Shown in pieces: positions 1-9,047 of a stretch of DNA of 64,000 bases. This DNA is from DATFVA01 sp963747755 (GTDB taxonomy: Bacteria; Bacteroidota; Ignavibacteria; Ignavibacteriales; Ignavibacteriaceae), in contig CAVVGK010000008.1 of assembly GCA_963747755.1 (NCBI GenBank), positions 164,514 to 228,513 of the forward strand, given 5' to 3'. The notes beneath the pieces are model-generated. The model ran no database searches and was not told the DNA's origin. It worked only from the letters and a program-made list of their open reading frames with translations. The stretch's first letter is position 1; each line of letters begins with the position of its first letter. The translations under genes were made by a program, and so were the position numbers.

Positions 1-425
1 GCCTCTGCCAGAGTATTATTGGGTTCTGTCTCCATCAATAACCCGCTAATAGAAAAGTAGTTATCGCTGACATCATAAACAGCAGTGTCCTGGATATCAC
101 TAATCTTCAATTTGCAAAAATCTGAGGGCATATATGGTACTGACCAATAATAGCTCCCGATGCTTGAAATGCTTTCAATAATTGTATTCCACGAGGTGCC
201 GCTGTCTGTGGAACATTCAATTTTAACATTCTCGACTTCCGAGCTGCTCCATAGTACCTGGTATACACTATTCGGTATCAAAACCTCACCGCCATTGGGT
301 GACAGAACTGTAATCTGGGCGGCTGAGAGATCGATCTCCGAAGCGACTGAATTGGTTCTGTTGTGGGCATAAAGAATTGAGAATGAAAAAATGATGAATG
401 ACAAAAAAATAACTTTTGATTTCAT
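1..425 (-). CDS. Secreted protein with Ser/Thr-rich-anchor-like (Kre9/KNH-type) domain, cut by the window edge
   Basis: The minus strand is open from an ATG at 425 to the window edge, with a GGAGG ribosome site at 431-435; the upstream ATG at 430 runs straight into a stop. The product begins MKSKVIFLSFIIFSFSILYA, a clear signal peptide. It is followed by a stretch of the type ITVLSPNGGEVL...VLWSSS...VKIECSTDSGTSWNTI, typical of the beta-sandwich Kre9/KNH-like repeat found in bacterial surface proteins. The last visible residues, METEPNNTLAEA, resemble the start of a pre-peptidase C-terminal-like domain, so the full protein is probably a longer surface protein or hydrolase. The remaining part lies outside the window, and enzymatic function cannot be judged. 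Confidence 0.75.
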   Translation of the reverse strand, partial: MKSKVIFLSFIIFSFSILYAHNRTNSVASEIDLSAAQITVLSPNGGEVLIPNSVYQVLWSSSEVENVKIECSTDSGTSWNTIIESISSIGSYYWSVPYMPSDFCKLKISDIQDTAVYDVSDNYFSISGLLMETEPNNTLAE

Positions 426-603
426 ACCATCCTCCTTTAGGATTTTAACTTCTTCCCTGGCTGGAAATCCTGAAATTATTAACGGAATGCTCTCTCCGGG
501 TTTGGCTTAACAGTATCTTCACCGCCGTCTAATAATGCACTACCTGCCTTCCAGGTTTACGATCAAAACATAATCCCTTCAAAAACCAGTTTTGTCATAA
601 AAT

Positions 604-633
604 TGTAAAAAGTTTGCCTCATTTACAGAGGCA
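604..633 (-). terminator. Possible rho-independent terminator in the 426-818 gap
   Basis: TGCCTC (615-620) and GAGGCA (628-633) form a 6-bp stem with a 7-nt loop. On the minus strand the stem is followed by AACTTTTTACA. It lies downstream of the short minus-strand gene at 819-1073 and upstream of the gene starting at 425. The rest of the 426-818 gap shows no convincing gene; it may include the decayed 3' part of the 819-1073 gene and the promoter of the edge gene. Confidence 0.4.
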
Positions 634-818
634 GCTGACAGAAAAGTGATTCTGATATGGGTGAACTTAACTGAGGGAATCAACCGCTGGTTGTGTCAGC
701 ATCTCTCTAAACGGGGTTGATTTATAAACAGGTTCGACAGCGTGGCGGGGCGAGATGATTGCATTACCATCTCAGCAGGTCATAGATGACCATGAACTGT
801 AACGAGAGGGTCTGATCT

Positions 819-1073
819 TCAAACTTTGAGCGTCACTGCATCAATAACCACATCAAAATCAGCGTTAGTAATCTGCATCATTGTCCTTCCCGTTTCTTTC
901 AATGTTCCTTTATCAACTACTCTCAGATAAAGGTTCTGATTCAGATGCGGTGACATTCCTGTGAAATGAATTGTTAAATCGGATGCAGGATTGGGGTACG
1001 CAGCAGCAGCGCTAAAAAGCATTAAAAAGATGACTACCAGAAATCTGTATATACTGTGACTATAAGCTTTCAT
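819..1073 (-). CDS. Short secreted protein, possibly a truncated gene
   Basis: This 84-residue product has a good signal peptide (MKAYSHSIYRFLVVIFLMLF, then AAAAYP) and a GGGAGG ribosome site just upstream of the ATG. The mature part contains DLTIHFTGMSPHLNQNLYLRVVD, which looks like the start of a small beta-sandwich domain, but the protein stops abruptly after about 60 mature residues. The sequence downstream of the stop, read in the other minus frames, gave no convincing continuation. It could be a real small secreted protein or the 5' remnant of a longer gene. It shares direction with the CX4CH lipoprotein gene upstream of it (39 bp gap). No function is assigned. Confidence 0.5.
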   Translation of the reverse strand: MKAYSHSIYRFLVVIFLMLFSAAAAYPNPASDLTIHFTGMSPHLNQNLYLRVVDKGTLKETGRTMMQITNADFDVVIDAVTLKV

Positions 1074-1112
1074 TTTAACCTCCCAAAGGGATTATAAGTT
1101 ATTATTAAATCT

Positions 1113-1538
1113 CTAATTATTTAAAGCACCATCATCTATCCACGCGGCAATTGAATCAATTATTTCCGCAGGCAGAGGAGTCCTGTTTAAAGGCATTTGG
1201 GGTGAGACCTCACCTTTCAGTATTTTGATCAACAGACTCTGTGAACTATTCCCGGGAACAACTCTCTTATATTGCGGGAAAAGTACGCTCTGTACATTTA
1301 CAAGATTTGAAAAAGAATTTCCTTCAGTGAGCAGCAGATTAGCCTGATTATTTGCAGTGCCGTGACAACCTGATGATGTACAATTTTGACTGAATATTTG
1401 ATTTTGTATCTGACTAAACTTGCTTAAGCCTGAGCTATTTACGGGAGACGGCGAAGGTTCTGCGGGGTTATCGCCGCCGCATCCCTGGTAAATTGTCAAA
1501 GCTGATAATATCGATAATATGATCCAGATTTTTTTCAT
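1113..1538 (-). CDS. Lipoprotein with CX4CH heme-binding motif (cytochrome c-like)
   Basis: The start is placed at the ATG at 1538 because AAGGA lies about 11 nt upstream; a TTG start 24 nt earlier would put that site inside the gene. The product begins MKKIWIILSILSALTIYQGC, a lipoprotein signal peptide, so it is probably anchored on the periplasmic face of a membrane or at the cell surface. After a Pro/Ser linker comes QIFSQNCTSSGCHG, a CX4CH motif instead of the usual CXXCH, followed by GNSSQSLLIKILKGE, a conserved Met-Pro (SPQMPL) and a final AWIDDGA helix. This arrangement is typical of the small cytochrome-c-like domains of the Planctomycete-cytochrome (PSCyt1) type. Heme attachment is inferred from the motif and the SPQMPL methionine as sixth ligand; the redox partner is unknown. 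Confidence 0.75.
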   Translation of the reverse strand: MKKIWIILSILSALTIYQGCGGDNPAEPSPSPVNSSGLSKFSQIQNQIFSQNCTSSGCHGTANNQANLLLTEGNSFSNLVNVQSVLFPQYKRVVPGNSSQSLLIKILKGEVSPQMPLNRTPLPAEIIDSIAAWIDDGALNN

Positions 1539-1560
1539 TTTGTGTTTTTTCCTTTTATAC

Positions 1561-1579
1561 AATAGTTGTTATAACTATT
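1561..1579. promoter_or_regulatory. Inverted repeat in a divergent promoter region
   Basis: AATAGTT (1561-1567) and AACTATT (1573-1579) form a perfect 7-bp inverted repeat around GTTAT. It lies in the 99-bp gap between the divergent cytochrome-like lipoprotein (start 1538) and the small membrane protein (start 1638), where a regulator or promoter element would be expected. Function is inferred only from position and symmetry. Confidence 0.3.
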
Positions 1580-1637
1580 AAAAGAGGACATTACCCCGGG
1601 CATATGCAAATTCAATATTTTGATCTATATTAAATTA

Positions 1638-2018
1638 ATGAGGCTTAACAGAATAATATTAGCAGCGGTGGTTTTCGGCGTAATCGTATTAATTATTCTT
1701 CTTCTTTTACAGGATGGCAGAGATAAAGTGAACGCTTCGGGGAAGAATGTCCGGACAGCCGATACGGTTGTTATTCAGCCGGGACCGGGACAGGGCGTCG
1801 TACAGGCACAAATGGAAAATGTAAATTACCGCATCGATTCCAGTATCATCCTTCAGATCAAAAAGCTCAGAGGAGAGTTGATTGCCTCCGGAAAAGAGAA
1901 CTATCCGGTTTTTGATAAAAAAGATTCATATTACTTCGAACAACTGACAGCAGGCTACCACATCACAGCTAAGGACGATGGCCTGATAATCTATATGCCT
2001 GATTACTCAAGGCTTTAA
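1638..2018 (+). CDS. Small membrane-anchored protein of unknown function
   Basis: The 126-residue product begins MRLNRIILAAVVFGVIVLII, a single N-terminal membrane segment with no lipobox or clear cleavage site. An Asp/Lys-rich, then Val/Gln-rich linker leads to a roughly 60-residue C-terminal part containing SSIILQIKKLRGELIASGKE and ending in DDGLIIYMPDYSRL. The ATG at 1638 is preferred over a TTG at 1620 because it gives a standard signal-anchor. No strong ribosome site is visible. It is divergent from the cytochrome-like gene and converges, 5 bp apart, on the gene at 2024-2998. The family is not recognised; a periplasmic location is inferred. Confidence 0.55.
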   Translation: MRLNRIILAAVVFGVIVLIILLLLQDGRDKVNASGKNVRTADTVVIQPGPGQGVVQAQMENVNYRIDSSIILQIKKLRGELIASGKENYPVFDKKDSYYFEQLTAGYHITAKDDGLIIYMPDYSRL

Positions 2019-2023
2019 ATCTG

Positions 2024-2998
2024 TTACTTCCTGGCGGCTTCTACTTTCACATTCTCAAACATTACGTGCCAGAACGGCAGCTCTTTTCCTCCCTCCATTT
2101 CAAATCCCGTTTTCACCGCTTTCTTTTCATAAACTCCCTTATCCTTATCGGGCACGGCCGGCGGAACCATGAGGTGAAACTGCATTGCATCGGGTTTAAC
2201 CTCATCATCGAACGCGAGCTTATATCCATTCTTACGGACGTACTCTGTCAGCATACCATGGACTATCCTTTTATCATCGAGGACCTTTCCATTCTTACTA
2301 ACACTTCCCATGCCCCAGAAAGCAAAGAAGGCATATTCACTCGGCATCAGCGGTGTTCCGATTCCCGTAAACCCGTGCATAATAACATTAGTAACCACGC
2401 CGCCGAAAGTCGGGTACTCCAATCCTGCGCTGATCAGCTTATCACATTTTACAGAATACGTATTTCCGCTGTCATCCTTCCAGCTTGCTTCAAACCCGAG
2501 TTCGTCCTTCGTCGCGGCCGCATCAGTTGCAGTTCTGTCAACAGCGTGAACAGTCAACTTTGCATCCTTCATAGTGACATACTTATTACTGAAAGGAGTC
2601 TTCTCCTTTGTGGAAGTAAACTTGCCGCCTGATACATTCCTCGCCATCGGCGGAACTCCCGTCATTCCCGGAGAGCCCGCAAACTTCATCGGGTGCTCAG
2701 GTGTTCCGAACACAACAGGATCAAGATCCCTTTCACCCGGAAGGATAACAAAAACAGGACCGCCGTCCTGTGTGAGATCAATATTAAGAGCGCCTCCCAG
2801 GATATCGCGGGGACTATCGAGTCCACGGTGCGCTTTCAGATATCCCCTGGCAGGAGCCATTTCCTGTAACTTCTTAATCATCTCATTATCATTGCTCTTA
2901 TCCTTATCCTTACTCTGCGCGTTCACCGAAGGCACCGCAAAAAAAACCGCGGCCAGCAGAATAAGAAAAGTACATTGCAGATCCTTCAATATCTTCAT
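2024..2998 (-). CDS. Secreted protein of unknown function
   Basis: This 324-residue product has a signal peptide (MKILKDLQCTFLILLAAVFF, then AVPSVNAQ) followed by a Lys/Asp-rich linker, so export to the periplasm or beyond is expected. AAGGAG lies about 10 nt upstream of the ATG. The body contains runs such as GGPVFVILPGERDLDPVVFG and WKDDSGNTYSVKCDKL and a C-terminal WHVMFENVKV, suggesting a beta-rich fold, but no family is recognised. It follows the T9SS protein at 3116-4561 on the same strand with 117 bp between them and may be co-transcribed. The region is richer in G+C than the rest of the window. There is no T9SS tail. Confidence 0.65.
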   Translation of the reverse strand: MKILKDLQCTFLILLAAVFFAVPSVNAQSKDKDKSNDNEMIKKLQEMAPARGYLKAHRGLDSPRDILGGALNIDLTQDGGPVFVILPGERDLDPVVFGTPEHPMKFAGSPGMTGVPPMARNVSGGKFTSTKEKTPFSNKYVTMKDAKLTVHAVDRTATDAAATKDELGFEASWKDDSGNTYSVKCDKLISAGLEYPTFGGVVTNVIMHGFTGIGTPLMPSEYAFFAFWGMGSVSKNGKVLDDKRIVHGMLTEYVRKNGYKLAFDDEVKPDAMQFHLMVPPAVPDKDKGVYEKKAVKTGFEMEGGKELPFWHVMFENVKVEAARK

Positions 2999-3053
2999 TA
3001 TTACTTAGCTCCTTTCTATTTTTATCGCATCCTAAGTCGGGCCCTAACAAGCC

Positions 3054-3079
3054 GGGGGTCAGTTCCCCCGAAAGGGAAC
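3054..3079 (-). other. Competing hairpins between two minus-strand genes
   Basis: GTTCCC (3062-3067) can pair with GGGAAC (3074-3079) around CCGAAA. Alternatively CCCCC (3065-3069) can pair with GGGGG (3054-3058). The two stems are mutually exclusive. No T-run follows on the minus strand, so this is more likely an mRNA-processing or attenuation structure than a simple terminator. Role unproven. Confidence 0.3.
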
Positions 3080-3115
3080 CTGTACCGCCCGGGGAGTTGG
3101 TGGTCTGCACGTAAA

Positions 3116-4561
3116 TTACTTCAGCACCATCATCTTCATTGATGTAACCTGGTTATTTGTTCTCAGCCTGTACACGTACACACCCGTCGCCAGGTTCTCA
3201 GCCGAAAAACTCACCGTATGAGTACCAGCCTTCTGGTTCTCATTAACAAGCCTCTTTACCTCTCTTCCCGTAACATCATAAACAATAAGGCTGACGCTCC
3301 TGTCTTCGGGAATAGAATAACTAATTGATGTTGTAGGGTTAAAAGGATTCGGATAATTCTGCATCAGGGAGAACACGGCGGGACCTTCATAACCGACCTC
3401 AACCGTATTACTGAACGAGGAACTTCCGTCAAAATCCAGCTGTTTCAATCTATAGCTGTAATCCTCTCCCCGTGTTACATTCTGATCGGTAAACGAATAA
3501 CTCTGAGCTTCAGTAACAGTACCGTGGCCTTTAACGAAGCCGATCGTCGTCCATGTTCCCTCTCCGTCATTACTTCCCGAACGCTCAACCTCAAATCCCC
3601 TGTTATTTGTTTCAGTGGAAGTTTTCCATGCAAGCAGAACGCCTTCACCGGAGATCGAAGCCGAAAAACTTACAAGCTCAACAGGGAGTATCTCTGACCG
3701 TGTTGCCAGACCCGTCGGAAACGAATTAAGCACATTACTGTTCATCATATAAGTAGTATGATCCACAGCCAGGGTGGGAATCTGAGCAGCGAGCGGTTTC
3801 AGCAGGAATGGAGAAGCACTATTATCCGGATCAGGTTCAATTGTAATCACGCCCATCATACCAGAAAGATCGGTTGGAAAAGTTAGTCCCGGAGGCGCAT
3901 TATTCAGAAAATCCTCTCCAGGAAAAGGTGGTCCCGGTTCCGTTCCGCTATAAGGAGCCGACTCATCGGCCATATCGAGCGCGGTAAACTTTCCCGTTGT
4001 AACAGGCATACCGTCAATCACCGCCCAGCCTTCATACTTCCATCCGGAAGGAAGATCCGGCAGCGTAAGTCCCTGGGCGGGCATGCCCGAACTCAGGTCG
4101 ATGAACCAGATACCGCTCAATTCATTTGTCATCTCTCCATTAGTAGGAGTAGCGAGAATATAACTACCGTCGATGTCGGCGAAATTATCACCCAGGGCGG
4201 CCGGGTGTCCAACTGAAAGCACAGCATCATAATCATTAAAATTCCCTCCCATAAGGTGAGTACTGCTCGGCATCGGATCGGGATCGGGGTTCGGTTCAAT
4301 AGTAAGAACGAACGCGGCAGCATTTATCAGGGCGGTATGATCAACATTAAACACAGTCTGGCTCAACTGACCGCTCCCATCCACAGTGAACGTTCCCGTC
4401 GACACCGGGGAACCATCGACAATTACCCATCCTTCATATTGAAAATCGGATCCAAGATCCTGCAGTCCGTTTATATCAAGCGTCAAAGTCTGGCTGACAG
4501 CCGAAACGGAGAACACCAGCATCATCACAAGGGGCAGCAAAATTGCAGTGTAAAATTTCAT
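3116..4561 (-). CDS. T9SS-secreted protein with two anti-sigma-K-like (RskA-type) domains
   Basis: The 481-residue product has a signal peptide (MKFYTAILLPLVMMLVFSVS) and a GAGGAG ribosome site. Residues about 25-140 and 145-285 are two related beta-rich units. Each contains a pattern like LTLDINGLQDL...YEGWVIVDGSPVSTGTF, as in the extracellular domain of anti-sigma-K factors, here without any membrane anchor or cytoplasmic part. Residues about 290-395 (VELVSFSASISGEGVLLAWK) form a fibronectin-like linker domain. The last 80 or so residues (QNYPNPFNPTTSISYSIP through SMKMMVLK) are a T9SS type A sorting domain, so secretion to the cell surface is expected. Ligand and role are unknown. Confidence 0.8.
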   Translation of the reverse strand: MKFYTAILLPLVMMLVFSVSAVSQTLTLDINGLQDLGSDFQYEGWVIVDGSPVSTGTFTVDGSGQLSQTVFNVDHTALINAAAFVLTIEPNPDPDPMPSSTHLMGGNFNDYDAVLSVGHPAALGDNFADIDGSYILATPTNGEMTNELSGIWFIDLSSGMPAQGLTLPDLPSGWKYEGWAVIDGMPVTTGKFTALDMADESAPYSGTEPGPPFPGEDFLNNAPPGLTFPTDLSGMMGVITIEPDPDNSASPFLLKPLAAQIPTLAVDHTTYMMNSNVLNSFPTGLATRSEILPVELVSFSASISGEGVLLAWKTSTETNNRGFEVERSGSNDGEGTWTTIGFVKGHGTVTEAQSYSFTDQNVTRGEDYSYRLKQLDFDGSSSFSNTVEVGYEGPAVFSLMQNYPNPFNPTTSISYSIPEDRSVSLIVYDVTGREVKRLVNENQKAGTHTVSFSAENLATGVYVYRLRTNNQVTSMKMMVLK

Positions 4562-4893
4562 AACGTCTCCTCAATTATTTGTTAAACATGTGTTACACCA
4601 TAGAGCATAAAAAAATCAAGGAAAAATTTTGTCACGAAAGGATCACGGCCGGCACATTTGTGATACACATAAACCATAAACTGCTTCCCCCATCACAATC
4701 ACGTCATCAACTCAGTTTCAGCGCCTACACATGATTTTAAATAAGAGGGTATTTTTCTTAGTACACAGCCGAAGCTTCTGCGAAACCTAATATTTGCCGG
4801 GCGCGTAAAAATATTTTAATATTTATTTCCCTCTTTATTAAAAACATTTTATCTTTCTTCAGTTATTTTGTCCTCTATTAAATAACAACGGGT
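4562..4893. other. Intergenic region between divergent genes
   Basis: This 332-bp AT-rich region separates the minus-strand T9SS gene from the plus-strand symporter gene and should carry both promoters. It contains an AT-only stretch (AAAAATATTTTAATATTTATTT, 4808-4829) before the symporter gene. I see no clear -35/-10 pair of the quality found at 62538-62566 and no copy of the LacI-type palindrome found there. Confidence 0.5.
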
Positions 4894-6661
4894 ATGCGAA
4901 TGAATCTTCATACTACTGATTTAATTATTATTGCAGCCTACCTTTTGGTGATAGCTCTCATCGGTATAATAATACAAAAAAAAGCCTCTGCACAGCTTGA
5001 TTCTTATTTTCTGGCAGATAGGAAGGTTCCATGGTGGATGCTTGGTCTTTCCGGCTGCTCAAGCTATATCGACATTGGCGGAACTATGGCTATGGTCGGA
5101 GCGTTGTTCTACCTTGGACTCAAATCTATCTGGATGACGCACATATTCTGGGGATGGTTTATTATTTGTTTTTACATGGCCTTTCAGGCGAAGTATATCA
5201 GAAGATCGGGGGTGATGACTTTCGCTGAGTGGAATAAAACCCGCTTCGGTGAAGATCGCTCTGCTGAGTATGCCCGCATTGCTGCCGCGGCTTTCCTGCT
5301 TATTCTCATGATAACTAACCTGATGTATATAGCCGTAGGTACGGGAAAATTCGCTGAGGAGTTTATCCCACTCGCCAGATGGCAGTCCGCTCTGATAGTG
5401 TTTGCAGTGGTGGGAGTTTATGTCACCTTGGGAGGGTTTTTCGGGGTTATAATAACTGATTTGATCCAGACGGTTTTGATCGCTGTAGGTGCCGTGATCC
5501 TAGCCGTCATGGCTTTCCAATTACCCGGAGGTGCGGATTTTGTGTCTAATAAACCAACTGAATGGAGTTCTCTTGCTGTTAACTGGACGCTCTGGGACGG
5601 TTACCTTAAAAATACACCCGCCGGATATCAGCATTTTTATTTCTTTGGTACAATAATGATTGCGGGCTTTATGTGGGTCATATTCAGAATCCTTGCAGGT
5701 CCTAATGTGTGGGACTTCCAGTTCTTCCTCACAACACGCTCGCCGCGTGAGGCTCAGCTTGCTGCCGGTACATGGACGGTCGGTTATGCCCTACGGTGGA
5801 TTATTGGATGCTCTTTTCATGGTCCTTGGAATTTATTACCTTGGCAGTCAGGCCTCTTTCGATGCGGAGAAAATAATGCCGCTCGTCCTTAAAAAACTAC
5901 CGGCAGGTATGCAGGGGATCTTTCTGGCAGTCCTACTCGCCGCCCTGATGTCAACCCTCAGCGCAATGATAAATGTTACCAGCTCGGTTATTACTAACGA
6001 TTTTCTTAAAAGATATTTTGCCAGGAATCTTTCTCAAAAAGCTCTGGTTAACTGGGCAAGGATTGCCTCGGTTTTTGCGATTGCCCTTGGATTTGTCTTC
6101 AGCTTGTCGTTTGATTCGGTTATCTCTGCCTGGGAAACTATGATTTTCGTGGTCGTTACCATGATTCTGGTTCCGGCTACTTTCCGGTGGCACTGGTGGC
6201 GCTTCTCCGCTAAAGCTTTTGTTTGGGGGATGATATATTCGGCGTTGATAATAATTATTCAGAAATTATTCTTTGATACCTGGGCGGCGACAACGGCTTT
6301 GATGGTCGATGTTATCGGCTCTTTTATCGTTACACTAAGCTGCGGATTTTATTTCGAACATACTGATATGGATGTGCTTGTCAGCTTTTATTCGCGGGTG
6401 CGTCCCTTCGGTTTCTGGAAACCTGTAAGAGAGCAGGCTGAGCAGAGAAAACAGGTTCCCGTTAATGATAAAATGCCGCGCATTGATATTCTTAATGGAT
6501 TCATTTCGGCAGCATTCCAGATGAGCCTTGCTATAATCCCCTTTTATGTGTTCCTAAGGAGATGGACAAATGTATATATCTGGAGCGTGGTGCTCGCCGG
6601 GCTTACGGTAGTTCTTTATTTCACATGGTATAAAACCCTTCCTGCCAGGGATGAGATATGA
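4894..6661 (+). CDS. Sodium:solute symporter (SSS family), interrupted by a one-base frameshift
   Basis: Two overlapping open frames together encode one SSS-family transporter of about 588 residues with 12-14 membrane segments. The first (4894-5892) gives the N-terminal half, with typical DSYFLADRKVPWWMLGLSG and ITDLIQTVLIAVGAVILA segments. The second supplies the C-terminal half from FMVLGIYYLG to the stop at 6661. The shift lies at the T4 run 5814-5817: removing one T gives GCSFMVLGIYYLG and joins the halves exactly. The family imports sugars or other solutes with sodium across the inner membrane. The stop overlaps the start of the alpha-mannosidase gene (ATGA), so the two are coupled, and a glycan breakdown product is a likely substrate. 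As written, the sequence encodes a truncated transporter. Confidence 0.85.
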
Positions 6662-9042
6662 AGCCGCATATCCATCTGATTTGTAATGCACACCTCGATC
6701 CTGTATGGCAGTGGCAATGGGAGGAGGGTGCGGCTGAAGCACTTTCTACTTTTGAAAATGCTGTCAAACTTTTGAAGGAGCATAACGGCCTCGTCTTTAA
6801 CCATAATGAAGCCGTGTTGTATGACTGGGTAAGAAGATATGATCCCCCCCTTTTTAGAGAGATTCAAAAGCTCGTAAAAAGAGGACGCTGGTTTATAAGC
6901 GGAGGATGGTGGCTTCAGCCGGATGTAAATATACCGGGCACTGAGTCTTTGATAAGACAGATATATGAGGGCAGAAAATTCTTTAGAAAGTATTTTAATG
7001 CTGAACCGGTCGTCGCTTATAACTTCGATTCTTTCGGTCACTGCGGAGGACTCCCTCAATTGCTTGTCAGAGCCGGTTATAAATTTTATATTCATATGCG
7101 TCCGCAGAAGCATGATCTTGAATTGCCTTCGGATGTTTATAGATGGCAGGGAGTTGACGGCAGCGTTATTGGGACCTTAAGGATTGTGACCGGATTATAT
7201 CATACTGAGTACGATAATATTGAACAGCGAATTGATGAAGGAATAAATCTCGCTATTAAACTTAATAGGGATGTTCCCGTTTTCTGGGGGATAGGTGATC
7301 ATGGAGGCGGAGCTACAAGAGAAGATCTTAGGCTGATTGATGAGATAATTGCAAATGAGAAAAGAGTGAAGATCGTTCATTCAACACCTGACCTGCTTTA
7401 TAAGTCTCTTAAAAAAAATCTGGCGAATGCCCCTGTATTCAACGGAGATCTTCAGAGGGTCTTTACTGGATGCTATACTTCCCATTCCCGGGTAAAAAGA
7501 GCATGTCAGAAAAATCTTGGTTCATTGATACAGACAGAATCCCTCGCAGCGGCAGCTTTTATAAAATATAAAGCTCCCTATCCTGCGGAAAAACTTGAAT
7601 CGGCATGGAGGGATCATCTGTTTAATGACTTTCACGATATCCTTCCGGGTAGTTGTATTGAGCCTGCTGAATTAGATGCGCTCAACCTTTATGGTAAAAC
7701 AGACACTGAATTGAGAAATCTTAAAATGGAAACGGCCATAATATTCAATCGGGGGATCCGGACAGCTTCTTATATTCCGTTGACTGTAATGAATTCTATT
7801 CCTTCTTTACATAACGTGCCGGTTGAGGCTGAATGTATGATTTCACACCGGCCGAAATGGCAGGGTAAATGGCATCTCAGGTTATTTGACAAAACAGGCA
7901 GGGAGCTTGTGTGTCAGGAGGAACAGCCTGAATCCCTCCTTCCTTTTAACGGATGGCGCAGAAAAATTACTTTCATGGCGGAACTCACGTCTGTAGGGGT
8001 TGATCATTATAATGTTATAACCGAGGAGGGAGAAAAAAATTATTCAAATCTTCCGACTCCTTTGAACTATAGTATTGATAAACAGAGCGGGCTGGTGAAT
8101 AGTCTCCACACTGAAGGCAGAAATCTTCTCAGGGGTGATCTTTTTCAAGCACTTCTTGTTGAGGATAAGGGCGATAGCTGGGGTACTGATTTCGGAGAAT
8201 ACAGAAATGTTCTGGATAAATTTAACATGTCGCCGGGAAGCTTGAATAAAAAAGAAACGGGTCCCATCAGAACAATAACTGAATCGGTTCACCTCTGCAG
8301 GTCATGCAGGATCGTTTATCAGATAATTTCATACCCCGGTTGGGATATCCTGGAAACAAGAATACGTGTTTATTGGAATGAGGAACAAACCAGGTTAAAG
8401 CTTTCTATTCCGACAATCTTTGATAATGACAGCCTGCTGTGTGAAGTTCCCGGCGGATTTATCGAGAGACCCGCTGATGGTCAGGAACATATACATAGAC
8501 GATGGTTTATTGTCGGTAATGAAGATAACGCTCTTGCGGTTATAAATAATGGCCAGTACGGTCTGGATTTTAAAGATGGCGAGATTAGATTATCTGTATT
8601 GAGAAGTTCCGCTTACTGCCACGAACAAGGTTTCAGGTTAAGGGAAGATCAAATGTATAAATTCAGTGATATCGGAATTCATGATATAAAGCTTTTGGTA
8701 ATGACCGGCTTAAAAAAAGAACTCTTAAAGAAAGTGACCGCTCTTGCCGATTTTGTATCGGCTCCCCCGGTCGTATTTGCACACCTGGGCTTTGGTAAAA
8801 TCGATAAAGATAGCGGTCTTCTGTCGCTGCCTCCGGGATTAAGAATGCTGGCGTTGAAACAGTCATCTGACGGGAAAGCGATTATTCTTAGGTTACAAGA
8901 AGTTACGGGGAATAAATTAGATGGGAAAATTATTTTTAACGGTATAAAAATTAAAATATCACTAAGACCCCTTGAGATAAAAACCTTGAGGATTACAGGA
9001 ACGGGTAAATGGAAGGAGGTTGATATGATATGGGAGAAGTAA
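6658..9042 (+). CDS. Alpha-mannosidase, glycoside hydrolase family 38
   Basis: The 794-residue product has the GH38 layout. The N-terminal catalytic domain carries NAHLDPVWQW (zinc ligands His12 and Asp14), YNFDSFGHCG with the likely nucleophile Asp124, and WGIGDHGGG. LFNDFHDILPGS provides the later His/Asp motif of the three-helix-bundle region, and C-terminal beta-sandwich domains follow. There is no signal peptide, so the enzyme is probably cytoplasmic and trims imported mannose-containing oligosaccharides. Its start overlaps the symporter stop by 4 bases. Its end overlaps or abuts the next gene, whose ribosome site AAGGAGG (9013-9019) lies inside it. Family assignment is firm; exact linkage specificity cannot be read from sequence. 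Confidence 0.9.
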   Translation: MKPHIHLICNAHLDPVWQWQWEEGAAEALSTFENAVKLLKEHNGLVFNHNEAVLYDWVRRYDPPLFREIQKLVKRGRWFISGGWWLQPDVNIPGTESLIRQIYEGRKFFRKYFNAEPVVAYNFDSFGHCGGLPQLLVRAGYKFYIHMRPQKHDLELPSDVYRWQGVDGSVIGTLRIVTGLYHTEYDNIEQRIDEGINLAIKLNRDVPVFWGIGDHGGGATREDLRLIDEIIANEKRVKIVHSTPDLLYKSLKKNLANAPVFNGDLQRVFTGCYTSHSRVKRACQKNLGSLIQTESLAAAAFIKYKAPYPAEKLESAWRDHLFNDFHDILPGSCIEPAELDALNLYGKTDTELRNLKMETAIIFNRGIRTASYIPLTVMNSIPSLHNVPVEAECMISHRPKWQGKWHLRLFDKTGRELVCQEEQPESLLPFNGWRRKITFMAELTSVGVDHYNVITEEGEKNYSNLPTPLNYSIDKQSGLVNSLHTEGRNLLRGDLFQALLVEDKGDSWGTDFGEYRNVLDKFNMSPGSLNKKETGPIRTITESVHLCRSCRIVYQIISYPGWDILETRIRVYWNEEQTRLKLSIPTIFDNDSLLCEVPGGFIERPADGQEHIHRRWFIVGNEDNALAVINNGQYGLDFKDGEIRLSVLRSSAYCHEQGFRLREDQMYKFSDIGIHDIKLLVMTGLKKELLKKVTALADFVSAPPVVFAHLGFGKIDKDSGLLSLPPGLRMLALKQSSDGKAIILRLQEVTGNKLDGKIIFNGIKIKISLRPLEIKTLRITGTGKWKEVDMIWEK

Positions 9043-9047
9043 AAATA

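Noticed and set aside
2066..3008. Plus-strand open frames opposite the secreted protein at 2024-2998
   Set aside because: They overlap a gene with signal peptide and ribosome site on the minus strand, have no ribosome site of their own, and are explained by the GC-rich antisense.
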